NCBI RefSeq assembly: GCF_900106095.1 | Contig: NZ_FNUD01000002.1 | Span: forward strand, 1,261,501 to 1,325,500 | Source of the DNA: Pseudomonas deceptionensis | Lineage (GTDB): Bacteria > Pseudomonadota > Gammaproteobacteria > Pseudomonadales > Pseudomonadaceae | DNA: 64,000 bases | Reading direction: 5' to 3' | Shown: positions 37,666-45,924 of the stretch, piece after piece | Position numbering within the stretch: the first letter of the stretch is position 1 | How the letters are laid out: each line of letters opens with the position of its first letter | Translations under genes and position numbers: made by a program | Notes under the pieces: model-generated | Database searches by the model: none | What the model was told of the DNA's origin: nothing | What the model saw: only the letters and a program-made list of their open reading frames with translations

Positions 37666-38071
37666 GCAACGCCGCACACGCTGCCTTGAACGCGTCATGC
37701 TGATATTTGTTCAGCGAGGCGGGCAGGTCGAAGGCGTGTTTCTTGAATTGCGCGTTGAGGGTTTGCGGGGACAGCAGTTGCACGTCGCAATCGTCCAGCA
37801 ACTGGATAAGGCCTTCGATCTTGAACGTGGTCGGGCCACCGGCGAACTCGCCTTTTTTACTGCGCTTTTTGATCACGATGCGGGTGATGGCGTTGGCCTT
37901 CACAAAGGCTGCAACCTGCGCCGCGAAGGCTTTGACGCTGGCAGCGTTTTCATCGTCGTCGAGGGCGATCTTTTTGGTGGCATTGGCCACGTGCTCAAGG
38001 CCATTGGCGCCCTGCGTGGCCAGGGCGAAGATGGCTTCGCTGCCTTTGATTTCGATACCGCAAATAGTCAT
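37655..38071 (-). CDS. DUF3010 family protein
   Basis: 138 residues beginning MTICGIEIKGSEAIFALATQG, with a central basic loop IVIKKRSKKGEFAGGPTTFKIEG and a C-terminal YQHDAFKAACAALL. The pattern (a strand, GIEIKGSEA, then alternating) recalls an RNase-H-like or actin-like core, and I place it in DUF3010, a small conserved family of unknown role. It is convergent with cdhR, the 3' ends overlapping by 11 bp. Confidence 0.75.
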   Translation of the reverse strand: MTICGIEIKGSEAIFALATQGANGLEHVANATKKIALDDDENAASVKAFAAQVAAFVKANAITRIVIKKRSKKGEFAGGPTTFKIEGLIQLLDDCDVQLLSPQTLNAQFKKHAFDLPASLNKYQHDAFKAACAALLKG

Positions 38072-38104
38072 AAAAACCTTTTCCTGGGGGCGGATGTAAA
38101 GCCT

Positions 38105-38202
38105 GTAGCCGCTGCCGAAGGCTGCGACAAGGGCCGAAGGATCTTCGCTCCTGAAAAGGCGCGGCCCCTTCGGGCCCGATCGCAGCCTTCGGCAGCGGCT
38201 AC
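38105..38202. repeat. Long inverted repeat, GTAGCCGCTGCCGAAGGCTG variant
   Basis: Both arms carry GAAGG instead of GCAGG, a matched change in the two arms that keeps the stem paired. It lies between the DUF3010 gene and the LprI-like gene. Confidence 0.92.
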
Positions 38203-38215
38203 AAAAAAGCGGGGG

Positions 38216-38617
38216 TCACTCCTGCCCGATCGATTCCAAAAATTCTGAGCGGTCGTCGCTGATACGGGCCATGCAGTCGTTTTGGGCGATGTTGAAGGTT
38301 TCGGTGCCGGCAGTGGCAGGGAACACGGCAATCGCGCAGTCGGCGTCTCGCTGGTGCAACCACAGCGCCTGGGCGGTCTTGATTTTGCTGATGATGTTAT
38401 TGAGCTGGGTCGGATTATTGCCGTACAGCGACGTCATGCGCTCCTGCAAGGCCTCGTAGTTTTCAGTCAACAACAGCTCGGCAGCATTCTTGCTGTACAC
38501 CGAACACGCCAGTGTTTGCTGGTCGTTTTCTACCGCATCACACGGGTTGTAGTCGGCATCATCGGCGGCGTAGGCGCCGCTGCTGATCAACGCCAAGGCC
38601 AGGAGAATCGATTTCAT
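38216..38617 (-). CDS. Periplasmic LprI-like (DUF1311) protein
   Basis: 133 residues with a signal peptide (MKSILLALALISSGAYA-ADD). Four cysteines (YNPCDAV, TLACSVYS, DADCAIA, QNDCMAR) are placed as in DUF1311/LprI proteins and probably form two disulfides in the periplasm. LprI of Mycobacterium inhibits lysozyme; for the Pseudomonas relatives this is only a suggestion. It is divergent from the dipeptidase gene. Confidence 0.75.
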   Translation of the reverse strand: MKSILLALALISSGAYAADDADYNPCDAVENDQQTLACSVYSKNAAELLLTENYEALQERMTSLYGNNPTQLNNIISKIKTAQALWLHQRDADCAIAVFPATAGTETFNIAQNDCMARISDDRSEFLESIGQE

Positions 38618-38725
38618 TGCGGCTTCCTAATCCATAGTTGGGGCAGATTCTGGCTTATGCGTCGGCCAAAGAACAGTCACGCAGCATAGGCCATGACATT
38701 GCCGTTGACCGCATTGTCGTGGATT

Positions 38726-38788
38726 GACGCTTTCGGCAATTGCGCTGTCGCTTTTGCACCCGGCTGGTTTTGACCCCGGGCCTATGCT
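38726..38788 (+). promoter_or_regulatory. Promoter of the dipeptidase-dgc operon with 21-bp-phased half-sites
   Basis: GACGCTTT at 38726 and GTCGCTTT at 38747 are 21 bp apart and differ at one base. TATGCT begins at 38783, 36 nt after the second half-site, and the dipeptidase ATG is at 38847. This is the clearest plus-strand example of the proposed GbdR site. Confidence 0.7.
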
Positions 38789-38846
38789 GGCCCCAAAGCG
38801 CCGGCAGACGATTCGGCGCAACAAAACGCCAATAAGGGGACGCCTG

Positions 38847-39824
38847 ATGAGCCCAGCCGAGTTGCACGCCGACAGCATCGTTATCGACGGGCTGATCATT
38901 GCCAAATGGAACCGCGAACTGTTCGAAGACATGCGCAAAGGTGGCCTCACGGCAGCCAACTGCACCGTCTCGGTATGGGAAGGCTTTCAAGCCACGATCA
39001 ACAACATCGTCGCCAGCCAGACCCTGATCCGTGAAAACAGCGACCTGGTGATCCCGGTCAAGACCACCGCCGACATTCGGCGTGCCAAGGCGCTGGGCAA
39101 AACTGGGATCATCTTCGGCTTCCAGAACGCCCATGCCTTTGAAGACCAGCTCGGCTACATCGAGATCTTCAAGCAGCTCGGGGTTGGCGTGGTGCAGATG
39201 TGCTACAACACCCAGAACCTGGTGGGCACCGGTTGCTACGAACGCGATGGCGGGCTCTCGGGCTTTGGCCGCGAGGTGGTGGCTGAAATGAACCGTGTCG
39301 GGATCATGTGCGACCTGTCCCACGTGGGCTCCAAAACCTCGGAAGAGGTGATCCTGGAATCGAAAAAACCGGTCTGCTACTCCCATTGCCTGCCGTCCGG
39401 CCTTAAAGAACACCCGCGCAACAAATCCGACGCTGAACTCAAATTCATTGCCGACCATGGCGGCTTTGTCGGCGTGACCATGTTCGCGCCGTTTCTGGCC
39501 AAGGGCATCGATTCGACCATCGACGACTACGCCGAAGCCATCGAGTACACGATGAATATCGTCGGTGAAGACGCCATTGGCATTGGCACCGATTTCACCC
39601 AGGGCCACGGTCAGGACTTCTTCGAGATGCTGACCCACGACAAGGGCTATGCCCGCCGTCTGACCAGCTTCGGCAAGATCATCAACCCGCTGGGCATCCG
39701 CACCGTGGGCGAGTTCCCCAACCTCACCGAAACCCTGCTCAAACGCGGCCACCCCGAGCGCGTGGTGCGCAAGATCATGGGCGAGAACTGGGTCAACGTC
39801 CTTAAGGACGTCTGGGGCGAATAA
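38847..39824 (+). CDS. Membrane dipeptidase (renal dipeptidase, M19) family protein
   Basis: 325 residues from the ATG at 38847, with AAGGGGA upstream; the frame from 38724 would run through the operator. M19 features: the amidohydrolase barrel start HADSIVIDGLIIAKWNRELFEDM, MCDLSHVGSKTSEEVI, YSHCLPSGLKEHPRN and IGIGTDFTQGHG. The usual N-terminal HxD zinc pair is changed (HADSIVIDG with no second His), so catalysis as a dipeptidase is doubtful. The P. aeruginosa orthologue also lies just before dgcA. A role in dimethylglycine breakdown is implied by context only. Confidence 0.85.
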   Translation: MSPAELHADSIVIDGLIIAKWNRELFEDMRKGGLTAANCTVSVWEGFQATINNIVASQTLIRENSDLVIPVKTTADIRRAKALGKTGIIFGFQNAHAFEDQLGYIEIFKQLGVGVVQMCYNTQNLVGTGCYERDGGLSGFGREVVAEMNRVGIMCDLSHVGSKTSEEVILESKKPVCYSHCLPSGLKEHPRNKSDAELKFIADHGGFVGVTMFAPFLAKGIDSTIDDYAEAIEYTMNIVGEDAIGIGTDFTQGHGQDFFEMLTHDKGYARRLTSFGKIINPLGIRTVGEFPNLTETLLKRGHPERVVRKIMGENWVNVLKDVWGE

Positions 39825-39852
39825 GCGCCGTCAATCAGTTGCTTTGTGCCCT

Positions 39853-39945
39853 GTAGCCGCTGCCGAAGGCTGCGATGGGGTGCGAAGCGCCCCCGCAGAT
39901 TCTGAAGGTCCTTCGGCCCTTATCGCAGCCTTCGGCAGCGGCTAC
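39853..39945. repeat. Long inverted repeat, GTAGCCGCTGCCGAAGGCTG variant
   Basis: Complete element between the dipeptidase and DUF5943 genes. Translating through it produces a false 44-residue extension of the DUF5943 frame (to 39844). Confidence 0.92.
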
Positions 39946-39975
39946 AGGGTTACTCAATATTTGGAGTTTGATGTC

Positions 39976-40506
39976 ATGGCTAAAATCGCCCCGCAATTGC
40001 CTATCGAAGTCGACAGCGAAACCGGCGTCTGGACCTCCGACGCCCTGCCGATGCTCTACGTGCCCCGGCATTTTTTCGTCAACAACCACATGGGCATCGA
40101 AGAAGTCCTGGGCGCTGACGCCTATGCCGAAATCCTCTACAAGGCCGGCTACAAATCCGCCTGGCACTGGTGCGAAAAAGAAGCCGAATGCCACGGCATC
40201 GAAGGCGTCGCGGTGTTCGAACACTACATGAAACGCCTGTCCCAGCGCGGCTGGGGCCTGTTCACTATCCAGGACATCGACCTGGATAAAGGCACCGCCA
40301 CCATCAAGCTTGAACACTCCTGCTTCGTCTACGTGTACGGCAAGGTCGGGCGCAAGGTCGACTACATGTTCACCGGCTGGTTTGCCGGCGCCATGGACCA
40401 GATTCTGCAAGCGCGCGGCAGCCACATTCGCACGGTGGCCGAACAGGTTTATAGCGGCTCGGAAGAAGGCCATGACCACGGCTTGTTTATCGTCAAACCG
40501 TTGTAA
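39976..40506 (+). CDS. DUF5943 protein with a V4R-like domain
   Basis: 176 residues from the ATG at 39976, with GGAG upstream. It has no signal peptide. The second half (LEHSCFVYVYGKVGRKVDYMFTGWFAGAMDQIL) resembles the small-molecule-binding V4R (4-vinyl reductase) fold; the family is annotated DUF5943. It ends 15 bp before dgcA and is conserved in that position in P. aeruginosa, so it is probably co-transcribed and linked to dimethylglycine demethylation. A role as cofactor carrier or sensor would be speculation. Confidence 0.8.
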   Translation: MAKIAPQLPIEVDSETGVWTSDALPMLYVPRHFFVNNHMGIEEVLGADAYAEILYKAGYKSAWHWCEKEAECHGIEGVAVFEHYMKRLSQRGWGLFTIQDIDLDKGTATIKLEHSCFVYVYGKVGRKVDYMFTGWFAGAMDQILQARGSHIRTVAEQVYSGSEEGHDHGLFIVKPL

Positions 40507-40521
40507 GGCGAGGATCGGGAT

Positions 40522-42582
40522 ATGGCGTTCGAAGCAATGTTTGAGCCGATTCAAATCGGCAAACTGACCATCCGCAACCGTGTGCTCAGCACCGCCCACG
40601 CCGAGGTCTATGCCACCGATGGCGGCATGACCACCGAGCGTTACGTGCAGTACTACGAAGAAAAGGCCAAGGGCGGTATTGGCCTGGCGATCTGCGGCGG
40701 CTCATCGGTGGTGGCCATCGACAGCCCGCAAGAGTGGTGGAGTTCGGTCAACCTGAGCACCGACCGCATCATCCCGCACTTCCAGAACCTGGCCGACGCC
40801 ATGCACAAGCATGGCGCCAAGATCATGATCCAGATAACCCACATGGGCCGCCGCTCGCGCTGGGACGGCTTCAACTGGCCAACCCTGATGTCACCTTCCG
40901 GCGTGCGCGAACCGGTGCACCGCGCCACCTGCAAAACCATCGAGCCCGAAGAAATCTGGCGCGTGATCGGCAACTACGCCAGCGCCGCTGGCCGGGCCAA
41001 AAAAGGCGGGCTGGACGGTGTGGAACTGTCGGCCGTGCACCAGCACATGATCGATCAGTTCTGGAGCCCGCGCGTCAACAAACGCACCGATGAATGGGGC
41101 GGCAGCTTTGAAAACCGCATGCGCTTTGGCCTCGAAGTGCTCAAGGCCGTGCGCGCTGAAGTCGGCCCGGATTTTTGCGTGGGCATTCGCCTGTGCGGCG
41201 ACGAATTCCACCCCGATGGCTTGAGCCACGAGGACATGAAGCAAATCGCCAAGTACTACGACGACACCGGCATGCTCGACTTTATCGGCGTGGTCGGCTC
41301 GGGCTGTGATACCCACAACACCCTGGCCAACGTGATTCCGAACATGAGTTATCCACCGGAGCCGTTTTTGCATTTGGCGGCCGGTATCAAAGAAGTAGTC
41401 AAGGCGCCTGTACTGCACGCGCAAAACATCAAGGACCCGAACCAGGCCACGCGCATTCTGGAAGGCGGTTATGTGGACATGGTGGGCATGACCCGCGCCC
41501 ACATCGCCGACCCGCACCTGATTGCCAAAATCAAAATGGGCCAGATCGACCAGATAAAACAATGCGTGGGCGCCAACTACTGCATCGACCGTCAGTACCA
41601 GGGGCTGGACGTGCTGTGCATTCAAAACGCTGCCACCAGCCGTGAGTACATGGGCGTGCCGCACATCATCGAAAAATCCGCCGGGGTCAAACGCAAGGTG
41701 GTGATCGTCGGCGCCGGCCCGGCCGGGATGGAAGCGGCGCGGGTGGCTGCCGAACGCGGGCATGACGTGACCCTGTTCGAGAAAAAGGAGGCCATTGGCG
41801 GGCAAATCACCACCGCATCCAAAGCTCCGCAACGGGATCAGATGGCCGGCATCACCCGCTGGTTTCAACTGGAGCTCGCGCGCCTGAAGGTTGACCTGCG
41901 CCTGGGCACGGCAGCCGATGCGGCAACGATTCTCGACCTGCGCCCCGACATTGTGGTGCTGGCTGTCGGCGGGCATCCGTTTGTGGAGCAGAACGAACAC
42001 TGGGGTGCGGCCGAAGGCCTGGTGGTCAGCAGTTGGGACGTACTCGACGGCAAGGTCGAGCCGGGCAAAAACGTGCTGGTGTACGACACCATTTGCGAAT
42101 TCACCGGCATGTCGGTGGCCGACTATGCCGCCGAAAAAGGCAGCCAGGTCGAGATCGTCACCGACGATACCAAGCCCGGCGTGGCGATTGGCGGCACTTC
42201 ATTCCCCACCTACTACCGCAGCCTGTACCCCAAGGAAGTGATCATGACCGGGGACATGATGCTGGAGAAGGTCTACCGCGAGGGCGACAAGCTGATTGCG
42301 GTGCTGGAGAACGAGTACACCGGGGCCAAGGAAGAGCGCGTAGTGGATCAGGTGATCATTGAAAACGGCGTGCGCCCGGATGAAGAGTTGTATTACGGGC
42401 TCAAGCCGGATTCGCGCAACAAGGGCCAGATCGATGTCGAGGCTTTGTTCGCAATCAAGCCGCAGCCATGCCTGAGCGAAGCGGGGGACGGGTACTTGCT
42501 GTTCCGCATCGGCGACTGCGTGGCACAGCGCAACGTACATGCGGCGATCTATGACGCGCTGCGGTTGTGCAAGGACTTTTGA
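40522..42582 (+). CDS. dgcA: Dimethylglycine demethylation protein DgcA (trimethylamine dehydrogenase-like)
   Basis: 686 residues. N-terminal FMN barrel of the old yellow enzyme type (FEPIQIGKLTIRNRVLSTAH, GRRSRWDGFNWP, FWSPRVNKRTDEWGGSFENRMRFGLEV) followed by an ADP/FAD-binding half (VVIVGAGPAGMEAARVAAERG near 394). It removes a methyl group from dimethylglycine to give sarcosine. Between the halves, trimethylamine dehydrogenase binds 4Fe-4S with CxxCxxCx11C; here the second cysteine is alanine (C348-VG-A351-NY-C354-x11-C366). Electrons probably pass to DgcB and the linked ETF pair. The DUF5943 gene is 15 bp upstream. Confidence 0.95.
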   Translation: MAFEAMFEPIQIGKLTIRNRVLSTAHAEVYATDGGMTTERYVQYYEEKAKGGIGLAICGGSSVVAIDSPQEWWSSVNLSTDRIIPHFQNLADAMHKHGAKIMIQITHMGRRSRWDGFNWPTLMSPSGVREPVHRATCKTIEPEEIWRVIGNYASAAGRAKKGGLDGVELSAVHQHMIDQFWSPRVNKRTDEWGGSFENRMRFGLEVLKAVRAEVGPDFCVGIRLCGDEFHPDGLSHEDMKQIAKYYDDTGMLDFIGVVGSGCDTHNTLANVIPNMSYPPEPFLHLAAGIKEVVKAPVLHAQNIKDPNQATRILEGGYVDMVGMTRAHIADPHLIAKIKMGQIDQIKQCVGANYCIDRQYQGLDVLCIQNAATSREYMGVPHIIEKSAGVKRKVVIVGAGPAGMEAARVAAERGHDVTLFEKKEAIGGQITTASKAPQRDQMAGITRWFQLELARLKVDLRLGTAADAATILDLRPDIVVLAVGGHPFVEQNEHWGAAEGLVVSSWDVLDGKVEPGKNVLVYDTICEFTGMSVADYAAEKGSQVEIVTDDTKPGVAIGGTSFPTYYRSLYPKEVIMTGDMMLEKVYREGDKLIAVLENEYTGAKEERVVDQVIIENGVRPDEELYYGLKPDSRNKGQIDVEALFAIKPQPCLSEAGDGYLLFRIGDCVAQRNVHAAIYDALRLCKDF

Positions 42583-42594
42583 GTTCACCCCTGG

Positions 42595-42700
42595 CCCTCA
42601 CCCTAACCCTCTCCAAGAGGGAGAGGGGACTGACCGCACGCGGATTCAAAGCCACCACACATCAGCCCCCTCTCCCTCCGGGAGAGGGCTGGGGTGAGGG
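42595..42700. repeat. CCCTCACC/CTCTCCC inverted repeats in the dgcA-dgcB gap
   Basis: A first hairpin (CCCTCTCCAAGAGGGAGAGG near 42606) and a second (CCCTCTCCCTCCGGGAGAGG near 42667, then GGTGAGGG) fill most of the 154-bp gap. Their place inside an operon argues against full termination. Confidence 0.85.
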
Positions 42701-42736
42701 TTTTGTGTTGACACCGAATATTGATGGGAGCCACCC

Positions 42737-44680
42737 ATGCTGAACTTTCTTCTCCCCATTCTGTTATTCGCGGCACTGGTCCTCGCCTTTATCGGCGCCA
42801 TCCGTCGAATGAACATGTGGCGCCGCGGCCGCCCGGCCAAGGTCGATTGGTTGGGCGGCCTGCTGGCCATGCCCAGGCGTTACATGGTCGATCTGCACCA
42901 CGTGGTTGCCCGTGACAAATACATGGCCAACACCCACGTCGCCACCGCCGGCGGCTTTGTGCTGGCGGCGGTGCTGGCGATTCTGGTGCACGGTCTGGGG
43001 CTGCATAACCGCATCCTGGGTTATGCCTTGCTGTTCGCCACGGCGCTGATGTTTGTCGGCGCGCTTTTTGTATTCAAACGTCGCCTCAACCCGCCGTCGC
43101 GTTTGTCCAAAGGCCCGTGGATGCGCCTGCCGAAAAGCCTGCTGGCGTTCTCCGTGAGCTTTTTTATCCTCACCTTGCCGGTGGCCGGTTTGTTGCCCGA
43201 AGGCTTTGGCGGCTGGGTGCTGGCGGCGATACTGGCCGTTGGTGTGCTGTGGGGCGTGTCGGAACTGTTTTTCGGCATGACCTGGGGCGGGCCAATGAAA
43301 CACGCCTTCGCCGGCGCCCTGCATCTGGCCTGGCATCGCCGGGCCGAGCGCTTCGGCGGCGGCCGCTCTACAGGTTTGAAACCACTGGACCTGGACGACC
43401 GTACCGCGCCCCTGGGTGTGGAAAAACCCGCGGATTTCACCTGGAACCAGTTGCTCGGCTTTGACGCCTGCGTGCAATGCGGCAAGTGCGAAGCCGCGTG
43501 CCCGGCGTTTGCCGCCGGGCAGCCGCTCAACCCCAAGAAGCTGATTCAAGACATGGTGGTCGGTCTGGCGGGCGGCACCGATGCGCACTTCGCCGGCAGC
43601 CCGTACCCCGGTAAACCGATTGGCGAACACGGCGGCAATCCGCATCAGCCCATCGTCAACGGTCTGGTCGATGCGGATACGCTGTGGTCCTGCACCACTT
43701 GCCGTGCCTGCGTCGAAGAGTGCCCGATGATGATCGAGCACGTGGATGCCATCGTTGATATGCGCCGCTTTCTGACCCTGGAAAAAGGCGCGACCCCGAA
43801 CAACGGCGCCCAGGTGCTGGACAACCTGATTGCCACCGATAACCCCGGCGGTTTTGCACCGGGCGGCAGGATGAACTGGGCCGCGGATTTGAATCTCGAC
43901 CTGATGCGCGACAAGCCTTCGGCGGATGTGCTGTTCTGGGTCGGTGACGGCGCTTTCGACATGCGCAACCAGCGCACCTTGCGTGCCTTCGTCAAAGTAC
44001 TGAAAGCGGCCGGGGTCAACTTTGCCGTGCTCGGCCTGGAAGAACGCGACAGCGGCGACGTGGCCCGACGCCTGGGTGATGAAGCGACCTTTCAGGCTCT
44101 GGCCAAACGCAATATCCAGACCCTGGCGCAGTATCGGTTCAAGCGCATCGTCACCTGTGATCCCCACAGTTTCCATGTGCTGAAAAACGAATACGGCGCC
44201 TTTGGCGGCGATTACCTCGTGCAGCATCACAGCACCTACATGGCCGAACTGATCGACGCCGGGGCGCTCAACTTGACGGCAGATTCGGGTGGCAGCGTGA
44301 CGTATCACGACCCGTGCTACCTGGGCCGCTACAACGGCGAATACGAGGCACCGCGTGCGGTGCTGCGAGCGCTGGGCATTGAAGTCAAAGAGATGCAGCG
44401 CTCGGGCTTTCGCTCCCGTTGCTGCGGCGGTGGCGGCGGGGCGCCGATTACCGACATCCCGGGCAAACAGCGGATTCCCGACATGCGCATGGACGATATC
44501 CGGGAGACGGGCGCCGAGCGCGTAGCGGTGGGTTGCCCGCAATGCACCGCGATGCTCGAAGGTGTGGTCGAACCGCGCCCACTGATCAAAGACATTGCCG
44601 AGCTGGTGGCCGACGCCCTGATTGAAGACGCGCCGTCCGCCAGATCGACCCGGCGCGAAGCCCCGGAGGTGATCGCATGA
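42737..44680 (+). CDS. dgcB: Dimethylglycine demethylation protein DgcB (membrane Fe-S electron carrier)
   Basis: 647 residues. The N-terminal 185 residues hold about five hydrophobic segments (DUF3483-type). Two 4Fe-4S motifs follow: CVQCGKCEAACP at 245-256 and CTTCRACVEECP at about 319-330. The C-terminal half is a heterodisulfide-reductase-like CCG domain (DPCYLGRYNGEYEAPRAVLRALG, RSRCCGGGGGAP, VGCPQCTAML). This layout suits a membrane partner that takes electrons from DgcA toward the quinone pool through the adjacent ETF pair. The stop overlaps the etfA start by four bases. Confidence 0.94.
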   Translation: MLNFLLPILLFAALVLAFIGAIRRMNMWRRGRPAKVDWLGGLLAMPRRYMVDLHHVVARDKYMANTHVATAGGFVLAAVLAILVHGLGLHNRILGYALLFATALMFVGALFVFKRRLNPPSRLSKGPWMRLPKSLLAFSVSFFILTLPVAGLLPEGFGGWVLAAILAVGVLWGVSELFFGMTWGGPMKHAFAGALHLAWHRRAERFGGGRSTGLKPLDLDDRTAPLGVEKPADFTWNQLLGFDACVQCGKCEAACPAFAAGQPLNPKKLIQDMVVGLAGGTDAHFAGSPYPGKPIGEHGGNPHQPIVNGLVDADTLWSCTTCRACVEECPMMIEHVDAIVDMRRFLTLEKGATPNNGAQVLDNLIATDNPGGFAPGGRMNWAADLNLDLMRDKPSADVLFWVGDGAFDMRNQRTLRAFVKVLKAAGVNFAVLGLEERDSGDVARRLGDEATFQALAKRNIQTLAQYRFKRIVTCDPHSFHVLKNEYGAFGGDYLVQHHSTYMAELIDAGALNLTADSGGSVTYHDPCYLGRYNGEYEAPRAVLRALGIEVKEMQRSGFRSRCCGGGGGAPITDIPGKQRIPDMRMDDIRETGAERVAVGCPQCTAMLEGVVEPRPLIKDIAELVADALIEDAPSARSTRREAPEVIA

Positions 44681-45909
44681 GTGACATTATCCGCCGCGAC
44701 CCACGCGCCGAGTGGATCGCCCGCAACCGGCTGCACCCGCTGCATGCGGCCATGCAGCCGAACCTGCAAAGCTGGATGGGCCCAAACGGCGTGCTGCGCA
44801 AAAATGTGCACGGCGTGGGCTTTATCGGCCCCAACGGTATCAAACGGATCGACCGCAGCGGCGCGCAGCAGGGCGGGGCAACCAAGCGCTCGGCCAGTGT
44901 TGCCGTGCAATTGCCGCTGCATCAGGTGCCGGCCCCGGCGTTTTATGTCTGCGTAGTGCCGGACATGGTTGGCGGGCGCCTGAGCAGCCACGACCGCGAC
45001 CTGCTGGGCCTGGCCCATCAATTGGCGGGCGCCGACGGCGCGGTGCTGGCGGTGGTGTTTGGCGAATCCAAGGAAACGACCTTCGCCACGGCGGGCGTTG
45101 ACCGACTGCTGTTTCTGGACAGCGATGGTTATGCACCGGAACAGCGGGTACTGGGGCTTCGGGCTGTGGATAACCAGTTCTCGCCTCGGCACTGGCTCCT
45201 GCCGGACAGCCGCAACGGCGGCGGTGAATTGGGCCGCCGTTTTGCGGCCAGCCTGGGCGAACGCCCGGCCACCCGGGTGTGGCAGGTCAAGGACGGAACG
45301 TGTATCGGCCGCGCCGGCGCTGGCTTGCAGGACGTGGCGCAGCCGTTGCCGCGCTTGATCCTGGCCGCTGCCGAATGCGCCGAACCGGTCAGCGAAACCC
45401 GCCATGAAGCCGTGACGGTGCAGTTATCCACAGCGGTGGTGGACTGCTTGCCACGGATTGAAGATCTGGGGGCGGTGGAGGTCGACCCGGCGGCCATTCC
45501 CATGGCCGAAGCCGAATTTATCGTCAGCGGCGGCAACGGGGTTAAAAACTGGGAACTTTTCCACAGGGCGACTGCTGCGTTGGGCGCCACGGAAGGGGCC
45601 TCACGGGTGGCGGTGGATGATGGCTTCATGGGCCGCGACCGGCAAGTCGGCGCCAGCGGTACCTGGGTCACGGCGCGGGTCTACGTGGCGGTCGGCATCA
45701 GCGGCGCGATCCAGCACCTGCAAGGCATCGGTGCGTGCGACAAGGTGGTGGCAATCAACCTCGACCCGGGCTGCGACATGATCAAACGCGCGGACTTGTC
45801 GGTCATTGGCGATGGCGCAGCGATTCTTGAAGCCTTGATTGTGGCTGTGGATAACTGGCGCCAGAGCACCCTCACCCCAGCCCTCTCCTTGAGGGTGAAG
45901 GGCTTTTGA
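44677..45909 (+). CDS. etfA: Electron transfer flavoprotein alpha subunit, dgc-linked
   Basis: 410 residues, starting inside the dgcB stop (ATGA). The C-terminal FAD domain is clear: FIVSGGNGVKNWELF, ASRVAVDDGFMGRDRQVGASG, YVAVGISGAIQHLQGIGACDKVVAINLDPGCDMIKRADLSVIGD. An N-terminal extension of about 90 residues is not typical of housekeeping EtfA and marks the dgc-linked branch. The last 14 residues (STLTPALSLRVKGF) are encoded by a CCCTCACC-type repeat, so the natural stop appears to have been replaced by an inserted element. Three perfect DnaA-box 9-mers lie inside the gene. Confidence 0.9.
   Translation: MSDIIRRDPRAEWIARNRLHPLHAAMQPNLQSWMGPNGVLRKNVHGVGFIGPNGIKRIDRSGAQQGGATKRSASVAVQLPLHQVPAPAFYVCVVPDMVGGRLSSHDRDLLGLAHQLAGADGAVLAVVFGESKETTFATAGVDRLLFLDSDGYAPEQRVLGLRAVDNQFSPRHWLLPDSRNGGGELGRRFAASLGERPATRVWQVKDGTCIGRAGAGLQDVAQPLPRLILAAAECAEPVSETRHEAVTVQLSTAVVDCLPRIEDLGAVEVDPAAIPMAEAEFIVSGGNGVKNWELFHRATAALGATEGASRVAVDDGFMGRDRQVGASGTWVTARVYVAVGISGAIQHLQGIGACDKVVAINLDPGCDMIKRADLSVIGDGAAILEALIVAVDNWRQSTLTPALSLRVKGF
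45868..45903. repeat. CCCTCACC-type repeat overlapping the etfA 3' end
   Basis: CCCTCACCCCAGCCCTCTCC then TTGAGGGTGAAGGG: a shortened element of the 18.8/32.6/42.6/58.9-kb family. It is read in frame as the last residues of EtfA. Confidence 0.8.
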
Positions 45910-45924
45910 TTTGGAGAAGGACCT

